From positions 62,001-126,000 of the forward strand of contig NZ_BMND01000002.1 of the NCBI RefSeq assembly GCF_014646275.1: 64,000 nt of DNA, read 5' to 3'. A program made the translations under genes and the position numbers. The notes beneath the pieces are model-generated. The model saw nothing but the letters and a program-made list of their open reading frames with translations, was not told where the DNA came from and ran no database searches. Source of the DNA: Streptomyces kronopolitis. Lineage in GTDB: Bacteria; Actinomycetota; Actinomycetes; Streptomycetales; Streptomycetaceae. Positions 24,938-34,130 of the stretch are shown here, piece after piece; position 1 is the first letter of the stretch, and every line of letters starts with the position of its first letter.

Positions 24938-25453
24938 CTAGGGGACGACGGTGACCGGCCAGCGACCGGCCTTGACCAGGCGCACGGCGACCGAGCCCAT
25001 GATGCGGTGCCCGGCCGACTCCGAGGCGCCGACCACCACCGCGTCGGCCTTGAGGTCGTCGGCCATCCGCACCATGCCGTTGTACGGGTCGCCGCGCAGC
25101 GTGTGGAACTCCCAGCGCAGGGGATGCGTCCCCGAGGGCCGCTCGCTCGCCCGGCGGATCTCGGCCATCAGCTCCTCGGCCACCTCGTCCGTGGTGTCGG
25201 CGACCGGCGCCCCCATCGCCGCCCCGGCCGGCAGCACCGGCTGGACGTAGACCAGGGCGAGCTTCGAGGACTGACGCCGGGCCAGCCCCGCCGCGTAGGC
25301 GGCGGCGCGCCACGACGAGTCGGAGCCGTCGATGCCGACGACGATGACCTTCGGGCCGTCCGTCCCGCGCTCGAACCGCTCGTCCGCGTGTGCGCTGTGC
25401 CCGTCGTGCTCGCGGTGCCCGCCGGGTGCCTCGTGCTGCTCGTTGTCCTCCAC
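24938..25453 (-). CDS. universal stress protein family
   Basis: A 171-residue protein: a His/Glu/Gly-rich N-terminal 40 residues, then one UspA domain ('KVIVVGIDGSDSSWRAAAYAAGLA', 'LKADAVVVGASESAGHRIMGSVAVRLVKAG'). The G-2x-G-9x-G-(S/T) ATP-binding pattern is approximately kept, so it is probably of the ATP-binding class. The His-rich extension (HEAPGGHREHDGHSAH) could bind metal. The GTG start at 25453 is the most likely; a start inside the extension would shorten it. It lies 101 bases upstream of dodecin on the same strand. Confidence 0.82.
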   Translation of the reverse strand: MEDNEQHEAPGGHREHDGHSAHADERFERGTDGPKVIVVGIDGSDSSWRAAAYAAGLARRQSSKLALVYVQPVLPAGAAMGAPVADTTDEVAEELMAEIRRASERPSGTHPLRWEFHTLRGDPYNGMVRMADDLKADAVVVGASESAGHRIMGSVAVRLVKAGRWPVTVVP

Positions 25454-25530
25454 ACGAGGGAGGTTATCCGCACACGCGTGCTGCCGGCCCGGCGGCCCGG
25501 CGGTCTCCCCGGGCCCGCCGCCCCGGACGG

Positions 25531-26232
25531 TCAGGCGGGCTCCGGCGGCCAGCTGTCCGCCGCCAGCACGCCCAGTACGTACGCCCTGGCCACCAGCGCG
25601 GTACGGCCCTGGACCCGCCAGCGGCGGGCCAGTCGGGTGAGGTGGTAGTTCACCCCGTCGACGGTCAGCCCCAGCGCCGTCCCGATCGACGCCGTGGTCG
25701 CGCCGCCCGCGGCCAGCGCCAGGATCCGCGCCTCGACCGGGCTGGCCGAGCCGCGCGGCGCGGGAGGCGGGCCGCTCTCGCGCACCCGCAGCAGCGCCAG
25801 CAGCGCGGGCGGGTGCACCGAGGGGTCGCCCACCGGGTCGATCGTCAGCTCCCCTTCCCGTGCGGTGCCGTCGGGGCCGGCCGGCCACCGCACCTCGATC
25901 GGATAGCGTGACCGGCGGCCCAGCCGCAGGGCCTCGGTGAGCCGGTCGAGCTGCGCCTTCGCGCGGGGCTCGAAGAGATCCAGCAGATTGCGGCCGCGCA
26001 GTGCTCCGGCGTGCGCGCCCCACTCGGTGGCCATGGCCGGGTTGGCGATGATCACCTCGCCGTGGGCCGTGCACACCGCGATCGGTGTGGGGATGCGGTC
26101 CAGCAGGATCAGGAAGTAGTTGCGCCAGGGGCCGCCCGCGTAGGGCCCGGCCGGATCGGGCGGGGGAGGCTCGCAGGGCGGCACGGCGGGGTCACCGGCA
26201 CCTGATGCCCCGTCGGCGGTCTCGTTCTCCAT
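25531..26232 (-). CDS. PAS domain / LuxR-type HTH transcriptional regulator
   Basis: A 233-residue regulator. After a Pro-rich start, residues about 40-150 form a PAS domain ('LLDRIPTPIAVCTAHGEVIIANPAMATEWG'), and residues about 165-230 a LuxR-like helix-turn-helix ('SPVEARILALAAGGATTASIGTALGLTVDGVNYHLTRLARR'). It is divergent from the CYP102-like gene, with an inverted repeat midway, so it probably controls that gene in response to a PAS-bound ligand such as a lipid or heme. ATG at 26230-26232. Confidence 0.85.
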   Translation of the reverse strand: MENETADGASGAGDPAVPPCEPPPPDPAGPYAGGPWRNYFLILLDRIPTPIAVCTAHGEVIIANPAMATEWGAHAGALRGRNLLDLFEPRAKAQLDRLTEALRLGRRSRYPIEVRWPAGPDGTAREGELTIDPVGDPSVHPPALLALLRVRESGPPPAPRGSASPVEARILALAAGGATTASIGTALGLTVDGVNYHLTRLARRWRVQGRTALVARAYVLGVLAADSWPPEPA

Positions 26233-26276
26233 GGACGCTTCTCCGGTCGCTGTGCAAGGGCGGGTGGGGAAAAACC

Positions 26277-26294
26277 ACTGCACAATCATGCAGT
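26277..26294. promoter_or_regulatory. inverted repeat ACTGCA-N6-TGCAGT in the regulator/P450 gap
   Basis: Perfect 6-base arms around CAATCA, centred almost exactly between the regulator start (26232) and the P450 start (26338). The local sequence is AT-richer than average. It is the obvious candidate operator for the divergent PAS-LuxR protein. Confidence 0.6.
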
Positions 26295-26337
26295 TGTCCG
26301 TGCCCGACCGGGGCTCCGGGCCCTGCACGCTGGAGAC

Positions 26338-29300
26338 ATGACCGACACCATTGCGCTCCACAGTGACGAACGCGCCGCCGATGACGGTATTCCGCTGGCC
26401 GACCTCACCGAGGTCGGGCTCACCGGGACGCCCATTCAGCAGGCCATGGACCTCACCCGGGTCCACGGCCCGGCCTACCGGCGCAAGTACGGCGACCACC
26501 GGTCGCTGTTCGTCTCCTCGCTCGACCTGGTCACCGAGGTCGCCGACGAATCGCGCTTCCGCAAGGGGGTGTCGGTCGTGCTGGAGAACGTCCGGGAGTT
26601 CGCCGGTGACGGTCTGTTCACCGCCTACAACGACGAGCCGAACTGGGCCAAGGCGCACGAGGTCCTGATGCCGGCCTTCGCGCTCGGCTCGATGCGCACC
26701 TACCACCCGGCGATGCTCAAGGTCGCCCGCCGGGTCATGGCGTCCTGGGACCGCCGGGTGGCCGACGGCACGCCCGTCCACGTCGCCGAGGACATGACCC
26801 GGATGACGCTGGACACCATCGGACTGGCCGGGTTCGGCTTCGACTTCGAGTCGTTCTCCCGCGGGGAGGGCGCGCACCCCTTCGTCGAGGCGATGGTGCG
26901 CTGCCTGGAGTGGAGCATGACGAAGTTCTCCCGGGACCCCGACGCCGACCACTCGGCGGCGGACGCGGCGTTCCAGGCCGACGCAGATTACCTCGCCTCC
27001 GTCGTCGACGAGGTCATCGCCGCCCGGACGGCGAGCGGGGAGAGCGGGGACGACGATCTGCTGGGCCTGATGCTCGGCGCCCGGGGCGGGGAGGGCGGCG
27101 CTGCGGACGGTCCCACCCTCGACCTCGCCAACATCCGCAACCAGGTCATCACCTTCCTGATCGCGGGCCACGAGACCACCTCGGGCGCCCTGTCCTTCGC
27201 CCTCTACCACCTGCTCAAGGACCCGGTGGCGCTGCGGATGGTGCAGCGCGAGGCGGACGAGCTGTGGGGCGACCAGGCCGATCCCGACCCGTCGTTCGAG
27301 GACATCGGCCGGCTGCCGTTCACCCGCCAGGTCCTCAACGAGGCGCTGCGGCTGTGGCCCACGGCCGCCGCCTTCAGCCGCCAGGCCCGCGAGGACACCC
27401 TGCTCGGCGGCCGGATCCCGGTGCAGGCGGGCGAGCTGGTCACCGTGCTCACCCCGATGCTGCACCGCGACCCGGCCTGGGGCGACAACCCCGAGCTGTT
27501 CGACCCCTCCCGCTTCAGCCCGGAGGCCGAGGCGGCCCGCTCCCCGCACGCGTACAAGCCGTTCGGGACCGGTGAACGCGCCTGCATCGGGCGGCAGTTC
27601 GCCCTCCACGAGGCGACCATGCTGCTGGCTCTCCTCGCCCACCGCTACCGGCTGATCGACCACGCCGGCTACCAGCTGCGCATCAAGGAGACGCTCACCC
27701 TCAAGCCCGAGGGGTTCACGCTGACCCTCGCGCCCCGCACGCCCGCCGACCGCGCGGCGGTCCGTACCGCGCTGGCCGTGCTCCCCGGGAGCGGCGAGGC
27801 CGCCGACCGGGACGCCGCCACCGACGAGGGGCTGGCGACGCGGGTGCGCCAGGGCACCGGGCTGCTGGTGCTGCACGGCAGCAACTACGGCACCTGCCGG
27901 GAGTTCGCCGAGCGGCTCGCCGACGAGGCCACCGGTCTGGGCTGCGCCGCCGAGGTGGCCGCGCTCGACGCGGCGGCCGGCGCCCTGCCGGACGACCGGC
28001 CGGTCGTCATCGTCGCCGCCTCCTACAATGGCCGGCCCACCGATGACGCCGCCGCGTTCGTCGAGTGGCTGAACACCGCGCCCGAGGGCGCCGCCGCCGA
28101 TGTGCCGTTCGCCGTCCTCGGGGTCGGCGACCGCAACTGGGCCGCCACCTACCAGCACATACCGACCCTGATCGACGACCGGCTGGACGCCCTGGGCGCG
28201 CACCGGCTGCTGCCGCGCGCCGAGGCCGACGCCTCCGGCGACCTGGGCGGCACCGTCAAGGAGTTCACCGCCGCGCTGCGCACCGAACTGCTGACCCGCT
28301 ACGGCGACCCGGACACCGTCGGCGCCGCCGCCCCCGCCGCGCACGACACCGGCTACACCGTCACCGAGATCACCGGCGGCCCGCTGGACGCGCTCGCCGC
28401 CCGCCACGACCTCGTCCCGATGACCGTCACCGAGGCCCGTGACCTGACCGCCGAGGGCTGGCCGCGGCCCAAGCGCTTCCTGCGGATCGCGCTGCCCGAC
28501 GGCGTCAGCTACCGCACCGCCGACCACCTCGCCGTGCTCCCGGCCAACACCCCCGCCGCCGTCGAACGCGCCGCCCACGCCCTGGGCGCCGACCTCGACA
28601 CCCTCCTGGCCCTGCACAGCGCCGGCCGGCCCGCCCGCGACACGCTGCCCGTCGACCGTCCCCTGACGGTGCGTGAGCTCCTCACCCACCACCTGGAGCT
28701 GGGGCAGCGGCCCACCCCCGACCAGCGCACCGTGCTGGCCGCGCACAACCCGTGCCCGCCCGAGCGGATCGCCCTGGAGAACCTCGCCGAGGACGACCCG
28801 CGCACCCTGATCGAGCTGATCGGGGCGTACCCGGCGCTGCGCGGGGCGCTGCCCTGGCCGGTGCTGCTGGAGCTGCTGCCGCCGCTGCGCATCCGCCACT
28901 ACTCGCTGTCGTCCTCACCGGCCGCCGATGCCCGGCACGCCGATCTGATGGTCTCGCTGCTGCCCGGCGGCACCGGCTCGACCCATCTGCACACGCTGCG
29001 CCCCGGCGACACCGTCCTGGCCCGCGTCCAGCCCTGCCGTGAGGCCTTCCGCCTCGATCCGGCGGACGGGACGCCGGTCATCCTGGTCGCGGCGGGCACC
29101 GGCCTGGCGCCCTTCCGCGGCGCGGTCGCCGACCGGGTCGCCGCCGGGCAGACGGCGCCCGCCCGGCTCTACTTCGGCTGCGACGACCCCGAGGGCGACT
29201 TCCTGCACGCCGCGGAGTTCGCCGCCGCCGAGGCCGCCGGCGCGGTGTCCGTGCGCCCGGTCTTCAGCGCCCGCCCCGAGCACGGCCACCGCTTCGTCCA

Positions 29301-29523
29301 GCACCGCATCGCCGCCGAGAGCGCCGAGGTGTGGGAGCTGCTCCAGGCCGGCGCGCGGGTGTATGTCTGCGGCGACGGCAGCCGGATGGCGCCCGGCGTC
29401 CGGGACGCCTTCCGCGCCCTGCACGGCACCCACACCGGCGCCTCCCCGCAGGAGTCCGAGGCCTGGCTGCGCGAACTGACCGCCTCCGGCCGCTACATCG
29501 AGGACGTCTACGCGGCGGGCTGA
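26338..29523 (+). CDS. CYP102-type cytochrome P450 / NADPH-P450 reductase fusion
   Basis: A 1061-residue self-sufficient monooxygenase of the P450-BM3 type (BM3 is 1049). The P450 domain (1-470) has the I-helix AGHETTS near residue 280, the ExxR motif in 'LNEALRLWP' and the heme loop 'FGTGERACIGRQF' with ligand Cys416. A flavodoxin-like FMN domain follows (about 505-650; 'LHGSNYGTCREFAERL'), then the FAD/NADPH domain (about 680-1061) with 'RHYSLSSSP' and 'AAGTGLAPFRG'. It would hydroxylate fatty acids or similar lipids using NADPH alone. All cofactor motifs are intact. A GGAG lies just before the ATG. The PAS-LuxR neighbour probably regulates it. Confidence 0.95.
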   Translation: MTDTIALHSDERAADDGIPLADLTEVGLTGTPIQQAMDLTRVHGPAYRRKYGDHRSLFVSSLDLVTEVADESRFRKGVSVVLENVREFAGDGLFTAYNDEPNWAKAHEVLMPAFALGSMRTYHPAMLKVARRVMASWDRRVADGTPVHVAEDMTRMTLDTIGLAGFGFDFESFSRGEGAHPFVEAMVRCLEWSMTKFSRDPDADHSAADAAFQADADYLASVVDEVIAARTASGESGDDDLLGLMLGARGGEGGAADGPTLDLANIRNQVITFLIAGHETTSGALSFALYHLLKDPVALRMVQREADELWGDQADPDPSFEDIGRLPFTRQVLNEALRLWPTAAAFSRQAREDTLLGGRIPVQAGELVTVLTPMLHRDPAWGDNPELFDPSRFSPEAEAARSPHAYKPFGTGERACIGRQFALHEATMLLALLAHRYRLIDHAGYQLRIKETLTLKPEGFTLTLAPRTPADRAAVRTALAVLPGSGEAADRDAATDEGLATRVRQGTGLLVLHGSNYGTCREFAERLADEATGLGCAAEVAALDAAAGALPDDRPVVIVAASYNGRPTDDAAAFVEWLNTAPEGAAADVPFAVLGVGDRNWAATYQHIPTLIDDRLDALGAHRLLPRAEADASGDLGGTVKEFTAALRTELLTRYGDPDTVGAAAPAAHDTGYTVTEITGGPLDALAARHDLVPMTVTEARDLTAEGWPRPKRFLRIALPDGVSYRTADHLAVLPANTPAAVERAAHALGADLDTLLALHSAGRPARDTLPVDRPLTVRELLTHHLELGQRPTPDQRTVLAAHNPCPPERIALENLAEDDPRTLIELIGAYPALRGALPWPVLLELLPPLRIRHYSLSSSPAADARHADLMVSLLPGGTGSTHLHTLRPGDTVLARVQPCREAFRLDPADGTPVILVAAGTGLAPFRGAVADRVAAGQTAPARLYFGCDDPEGDFLHAAEFAAAEAAGAVSVRPVFSARPEHGHRFVQHRIAAESAEVWELLQAGARVYVCGDGSRMAPGVRDAFRALHGTHTGASPQESEAWLRELTASGRYIEDVYAAG

Positions 29524-29558
29524 CCCCCGCCCCCGCACGGGGTCCGCACTGCCCGACC

Positions 29559-29587
29559 GAGCGGCGCCGACGAGGTCGGCGCCGCTC
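29559..29587. terminator. hairpin terminator after the P450 fusion gene
   Basis: Perfect 13-bp arms (29559-29571 and 29575-29587) with a GAG loop, 36 bases after the stop codon. It separates this gene from the phospholipase gene. Confidence 0.85.
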
Positions 29588-29707
29588 TCGCGGTCCCCTC
29601 GCGGCACAACTCCCGTACGCTGCTCCCCGATCGTCCGGGCGACCGACCGGACGGGCCGCCGCCGGACCGGTGCCGGACGGCCGACGACCTCCAGGAGAGC
29701 GGGGAAC

Positions 29708-30742
29708 ATGAACGGAAAGCGGAGTGTGGGAACGGTCGCCGTCGCGGCGGCGGCACTGCTCGCGGTGAGCGGACCGGCGGGCGCCGAGCCGGCCGGCACG
29801 ACGTACGGCACCAGCACGTCCGTGGGCGTGCACAACGCCTACGACAAGGGGAAGTACCCGTACTTCGCGGACGCCCTGGACTCCGGCGCCGCGCTGCTCG
29901 AACTCGACCTCTGGACGAACGGCCTGGGCAGGTCCTTCCGGGTCTCGCACGCCAACCCGTTCGGCAACGACAGCAACTGCGAGGGCGCGGCCGACGCCTC
30001 GCAGCTGCGCACCAGGGCCCGCAACCAGGACTTCGCCGGCTGCCTCGCCGACATGAAGGCCTGGCACGACGCCCACCCCGGCCACCGTCCGATCCTGTTC
30101 AAGGTCGAGATGAAGGACGGCTTCAACGCCAAGGGCGGGCGCGGCCCGGCCGAGTTCGACGCGCTGGTGCGCCAGAAGCTGGGCGACGCCGTCTACGGCC
30201 CCGGAAACCTCATCGGCGGGCACGCCACCCTGGACGACGCGGTGCGGGCCGGCGGCTGGCCCGCCCGTGCCGACCTGGCCGGCAAGTTCCTCTTCGAGCT
30301 GATACCGGGCACCGTCGAGGAGAAGAACCCGTTCGACAAGCTGTGGACGGACGTGGAGTACGCCGGCCACCTCAAGGACCTCGCGGCACAGGGGAAGCTG
30401 GCGCAGTCCACGGCGTTCCCCGCGGTGCACGGCGCGGCCCCCGGCGACCCCCGCGAGCGCTACGCGGACCCGGCGCTGCGCCCCTGGTTCGTGGTCTTCG
30501 ACGGGGACGCCGCGACCTATCTGAACGGCAGTATCGACACCTCCTGGTACGACACCCGCCACTACCTGCTCATCATGACCGACGCGCACAACGTGCCGCC
30601 GGCCATCGACGCCACCCACCCGACCGAGGCGCAGGCGCTGGCCCGGGTCGGCCAGCTCGCCTCGGCGCACGCGAGCTTCGCCACCGCCGACTGGTATCCG
30701 CTGCCGTCCGTCCTCAAGACCGTGGTGCCGCGCGGGGCCTGA
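29708..30742 (+). CDS. secreted Ca2+-dependent phosphoinositide phospholipase C family protein
   Basis: A 344-residue exported protein with a signal peptide (1-26, ending GPAGA) and a PLC-like TIM-barrel domain resembling the bacterial Ca2+-dependent phosphoinositide PLC family. 'GVHNAYDKG' supplies the first catalytic His, 'LLELDLWTNG' the acidic metal ligands, and 'RVSHANPFG' the second His. 'ILFKVEMKDGF' also fits the barrel. It would cleave phosphodiesters of inositol lipids or related substrates outside the cell. Its last 29 bases overlap the end of the convergent protease gene. Confidence 0.85.
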   Translation: MNGKRSVGTVAVAAAALLAVSGPAGAEPAGTTYGTSTSVGVHNAYDKGKYPYFADALDSGAALLELDLWTNGLGRSFRVSHANPFGNDSNCEGAADASQLRTRARNQDFAGCLADMKAWHDAHPGHRPILFKVEMKDGFNAKGGRGPAEFDALVRQKLGDAVYGPGNLIGGHATLDDAVRAGGWPARADLAGKFLFELIPGTVEEKNPFDKLWTDVEYAGHLKDLAAQGKLAQSTAFPAVHGAAPGDPRERYADPALRPWFVVFDGDAATYLNGSIDTSWYDTRHYLLIMTDAHNVPPAIDATHPTEAQALARVGQLASAHASFATADWYPLPSVLKTVVPRGA

Positions 30743-31838
30743 CCCCGAGCGCCGCGGTCCCCGGGGCCGGCCGGGCCGCCTTCGTGACCGGTCCCGCGGT
30801 CGCCCGCCGGTAGAGCGCGGCCACATCCGCGCCGAACCGGCTGCTGTACGACACGAGGTCGTCACCGCCCTCGTCGAGACCGCCTATCACCCCGATCAGC
30901 GAGCCGGTGCCGGTGGCCGGATCGAGGTCGGTGAGCATCGGCCCGCCGCTCGTCCCGTTCGGGAACCCCGGGCAGGCGAACCGGAGTTGGGACGGGCTCT
31001 GGACGTCCGCGGTGTGCCGGCAGCTGACCGGTCTGTCCTGGTCCTCGGGGTAGCCGGTCAGCTGCGCCGGGCGCCCGGGCGGCGCGTCGAAGCGGATCCG
31101 CTCGGCGCCGGTGACCTCCTCGATCGGCCCGCCGGCCCGCCCCGCCCGGCGCACTCGCAGGAACGCCACATCGTGGTCGGGGTCCCGGTTGCTGACCCAG
31201 CGCGGGTCGACATCGATCCGGCTGGGCACCCACAGCCCGTACGGCGCGACCCCGTCGTGCAGACCGGGTGCGAACACCAGCCGGGTGCGGAAGCCGTCGT
31301 CGTGCACGCAGTGGGCCGCGGTGACGACCAGATCGCCCGCCGGCGAGTGCACCACGCTGGCCGTGCAGTGGTGGACCGGATTGCCGTCGTCGTCGGGGGA
31401 GAAGAGCGCGCCGACCGCCGGAGCGGGCTCCGCCGGGGCCGCCATCAGCGGCCGGGACACCGATGTCGGGGTGGCCGCGGTGGTGGGGCGGCGGGTCGGG
31501 ACCAGCGGCCCGGGCCGCTCCACATACGGTCCGGAGAGCACTGCCGCGGCGGCCCGGTCACCCTCGGCCGGCGGCGCGAGATACGCACCGGAGGCGGGGT
31601 CCCCGGCGGCCAGGTACGGGTCGTGCGAGGAGGAGCGCAGCGCCAGTGCCGCGCTGCCCACCACGATGGCCACCACCCCGAGCGCCAGCGAGGTCCGCAG
31701 CGGAACGCCGGGCCGGCCGCGCCCCGTGCACGGCGGCCCGCCGGGAGCCGGGCATGCGGGGGCCGCCGGTGCTCCGGCGCCCTCCTGCGTCCGCCCGGGG
31801 TCGTCCGCCGGCGCGGTACCGCGTTCGCTCGTCGTCAC
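30714..31838 (-). CDS. membrane-anchored trypsin-like serine protease
   Basis: A 374-residue protein with a cytoplasmic Pro/Gly-rich N-terminus, one membrane helix at about 48-68 ('SLALGVVAIVVGSAALAL'), a linker, and a trypsin-like domain from about 140. Triad candidates are His in 'VVTAAHC' (about 176), Asp in 'DHDVAFLRV' and Ser in 'NGTSGGP'. Cysteines in 'HHCTAS' and 'AAHCVH' fit the conserved disulfide. It would act outside the membrane. GTG at 31836-31838 is preferred over a GTG 33 bases upstream because GGGGAGG lies 9 bases before it. Convergent with the phospholipase gene, overlapping by 29 bases. Confidence 0.85.
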   Translation of the reverse strand: MTTSERGTAPADDPGRTQEGAGAPAAPACPAPGGPPCTGRGRPGVPLRTSLALGVVAIVVGSAALALRSSSHDPYLAAGDPASGAYLAPPAEGDRAAAAVLSGPYVERPGPLVPTRRPTTAATPTSVSRPLMAAPAEPAPAVGALFSPDDDGNPVHHCTASVVHSPAGDLVVTAAHCVHDDGFRTRLVFAPGLHDGVAPYGLWVPSRIDVDPRWVSNRDPDHDVAFLRVRRAGRAGGPIEEVTGAERIRFDAPPGRPAQLTGYPEDQDRPVSCRHTADVQSPSQLRFACPGFPNGTSGGPMLTDLDPATGTGSLIGVIGGLDEGGDDLVSYSSRFGADVAALYRRATAGPVTKAARPAPGTAALGVRPRAAPRS

Positions 31839-32084
31839 CAGCCGCCGCCTCCCCGCATCAGCCGGTGTCACCCCGTCGGGCGGGGGTCGGCACCGGAAGC
31901 AGACATTTCACCCAGTCTGATGCAGGGAGGCGCGTCGCGGTTGGCTCACCTGGGCATTTCCTTCGCGCCAAGGGTCAGGAGAGCGCCCGCGCGGCAGCGG
32001 AACACCCGTCACATCCGGGGTCCGGTAGGCCGGATGGCCGGGTCGTGCCGTGCGGGACGGCGGCGGGGCGCGGCGGCGGTTCCG

Positions 32085-33020
32085 TTAGGCCGGTCGGGTG
32101 AGCCGGACCGCCTGCCCCGCGAGGTTGTGCGCGATCAGCACCTCGGCCAGCCCGGCCTCGTTCGGGAAGTCCATCGGGACGATGCCAAGGCCCGTCCAGC
32201 GGCTGCCCTCCGGGCCCGTCAGCAACGCCTTGACCTGCGGGTTGAGGCGGTCCGCGTTGGAGCGGGGCGGGAGCCAGGCGGAGGTGCTGACGTAGTTGAC
32301 GAAGAGCTTGCCCGGCTGGGTGGCGGCCTTGCGGAACTGGGCCTCGATCTTCGGGTACTTCCCGAACGGCTCCGCCATGTAGTCGTCCTGGACGTCGAAG
32401 AGCTGCGGATCGGCGTAGCGGACGCCGCCCAGGCCGTCGGAGTCCGCCAGCAGCACGACCCGGCCGCGGGCCTGCCCCAGCGTCGGCAGCCCGCCGTCCA
32501 GGCGGAACAGCGGCCGGTAGCCCTTGTCGTCCAGATAGCTGACGAAGATCCGGCGGAAGTCGTCGGCGGAGACCTCCGAGTACTCCTGCTTGACCCGCAT
32601 CAGCACCGTCTCGGAGGGGTGCGCCTGGAGGAACGCCCGGCAGGCGTTGAGCACATCGCCGAACATCAGCTGCTGGTAGAACGCGCCGTGGTGGATGGCG
32701 AAGACGCCGTCGATGGCCCGGCAGCGGACGTCCAGGAAGCGGATGCCGGAGGCGAGTTGGGCGTCCACGGCGGTGTTCTGGCAGGCGACCCAGGGGCCGC
32801 CGATCCGGGCGCCGGAGTCATGGGTGCCCGGAATCGTCAGCCGCTGGACGGGGGTGGCGTCGCCGAGCGCCGACATCCAGTCCTGTACGGACACCGCGGT
32901 GCGGCGGCGCCGGGCCGCGCTCGCCGTGGACTGCCCGCTGCCGAGGCCCGTCAGCACCCCGGCGGCCGACAGTCCGACCGCGCCTCTGAGGAACCCCCGC
33001 CGATCCAGTCCCAGCCCCAT
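32085..33020 (-). CDS. Tat-exported phosphatidylinositol-specific phospholipase C (PI-PLC X domain)
   Basis: A 311-residue protein with a twin-arginine signal (DRRGFLRG at 7-14), then a PI-PLC X domain like those of Bacillus and Listeria. 'TIPGTHDSGA' carries the first catalytic His and 'FAIHHGAFYQ' the second; 'RFLDVRCR' and 'VLMRVKQEY' follow the family order. Such enzymes cleave phosphatidylinositol or GPI anchors without calcium. The start at 33020 follows GGGGAAG. It belongs to a different PLC family from the one 1.3 kb to its left. Confidence 0.9.
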   Translation of the reverse strand: MGLGLDRRGFLRGAVGLSAAGVLTGLGSGQSTASAARRRRTAVSVQDWMSALGDATPVQRLTIPGTHDSGARIGGPWVACQNTAVDAQLASGIRFLDVRCRAIDGVFAIHHGAFYQQLMFGDVLNACRAFLQAHPSETVLMRVKQEYSEVSADDFRRIFVSYLDDKGYRPLFRLDGGLPTLGQARGRVVLLADSDGLGGVRYADPQLFDVQDDYMAEPFGKYPKIEAQFRKAATQPGKLFVNYVSTSAWLPPRSNADRLNPQVKALLTGPEGSRWTGLGIVPMDFPNEAGLAEVLIAHNLAGQAVRLTRPA

Positions 33021-33119
33021 GCCGCTTCCCCTGTCCGTCGAGTCTGCGTGCCCCCGCACCGGCCGCTCCGGTACGAAGCTGCGATCGGGGCATCGAACCA
33101 CATCGACCGTGGACATGAC

Positions 33120-33157
33120 ACCCGGCCGGCGGGACCCCCTGGTCACACCGGCCGGGT
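33120..33157. terminator. hairpin terminator of the egt operon
   Basis: ACCCGGCCGG (33120-33129) pairs perfectly with CCGGCCGGGT (33148-33157), 11 bases beyond the egtD stop on the leftward strand. It likely ends the egtABCD transcript before the PI-PLC gene. Confidence 0.7.
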
Positions 33158-33167
33158 GGCGAAGCGC

Positions 33168-34130
33168 TCAGACGCGGAAGGCCAGGGACAGTGCGAAACG
33201 GTCCGCGCTGTCCGTCCACCAGCTGTCCAACTCCAGTCCGGCCGCGGCGAGTTCCGCGCGCACCCCCTCCTGGCGGAACTTGGCCGAGACCTCGGTGCGC
33301 ATCTCCTCGCCCGCGGCGAAGGTCACCGCGAGATCCACCCCGGGGACCTTCACCGTCAGGTCCTTGCGGGCCCGCAGCCGCATCTCGATCCACTCCTGCT
33401 CGGCGTCCCACACGGCGACGTGGTCGAAGTCCGCCGGATCGAAGTCGCCGCCCAGCTCGCGGTTGATGACCTCCAGGACGTTCTTGTTGAACGCGGCGGT
33501 CACCCGCTGCGGATCGTCATAGGCGGCCACCAGGGTGGCCTCGTCCTTGACCAGGTCCGTGCCGAGCAGCAGGGCATCGCCCGGCGACAGCATGGCGTGC
33601 ACCGAGCGCAGGAAGGCCGCGCGCTCCTCCGGCAGCAGATTCCCGAGCGTGCCGCCGAGGAAGGCGAGCAGCCGCGGCCCGGGGGTGTCGGGCAGCTCGA
33701 TGCCCCGCTGGAAGTCGGCGACCAGCGCGTGCACGGTCAGTCCGGGGTGCTCGGTGAGCAGCGCCTCACCCGCCGCGGCCAGCGCCGATTCGCTGACGTC
33801 GATGGGCACATAGGTGTGCAGCGAGCCGAGCGCGCCGATCAGGTGGCGGGTCTTGTCGGACGAGCCGGAGCCCAGCTCGACCAGCGTGCGGGCCTGCGTG
33901 GCCGCGGCGATGTGGTCGGCGCGGGTGAGCAGGATCTCCCGCTCGGCGCGGGTCGGGTAGTAGTCCGGCAGCTTGGTGATGTCCTCGAACAGCTCGCTGC
34001 CGCGGGCGTCGTAGAACCACTTGGGCGGCAGCTGCTTGGGACTGCGGGACAGCCCCTGCGTGACATCGGCGCGCAGCGCGGCCGCGGTGGCGTCGGCGGG
34101 GAGGGTGCGGGTGATGCTGAGGGGGCTCAC
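33168..34130 (-). CDS. egtD: L-histidine N-alpha-methyltransferase EgtD
   Basis: A 320-residue SAM-dependent enzyme that trimethylates histidine to hercynine, the first step of ergothioneine synthesis. 'QLPPKWFYDARGSELFEDIT' near the N-terminus and the SAM loop 'ELGSGSSDKTRHLIGAL' near residue 85 are characteristic, as is 'FLGGTLGNLLPEER' in the middle. The length matches mycobacterial EgtD (321). It overlaps egtC by 4 bases (ATGA), so the two are translationally coupled. Confidence 0.96.
   Translation of the reverse strand: MSPLSITRTLPADATAAALRADVTQGLSRSPKQLPPKWFYDARGSELFEDITKLPDYYPTRAEREILLTRADHIAAATQARTLVELGSGSSDKTRHLIGALGSLHTYVPIDVSESALAAAGEALLTEHPGLTVHALVADFQRGIELPDTPGPRLLAFLGGTLGNLLPEERAAFLRSVHAMLSPGDALLLGTDLVKDEATLVAAYDDPQRVTAAFNKNVLEVINRELGGDFDPADFDHVAVWDAEQEWIEMRLRARKDLTVKVPGVDLAVTFAAGEEMRTEVSAKFRQEGVRAELAAAGLELDSWWTDSADRFALSLAFRV

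Noticed and set aside
26233..28899. Leftward extension of the PAS-LuxR gene into the P450 fusion, giving over 1100 codons
   Set aside because: The regulator has a good ATG at 26230-26232 and the extension is antisense to conserved P450 motifs.
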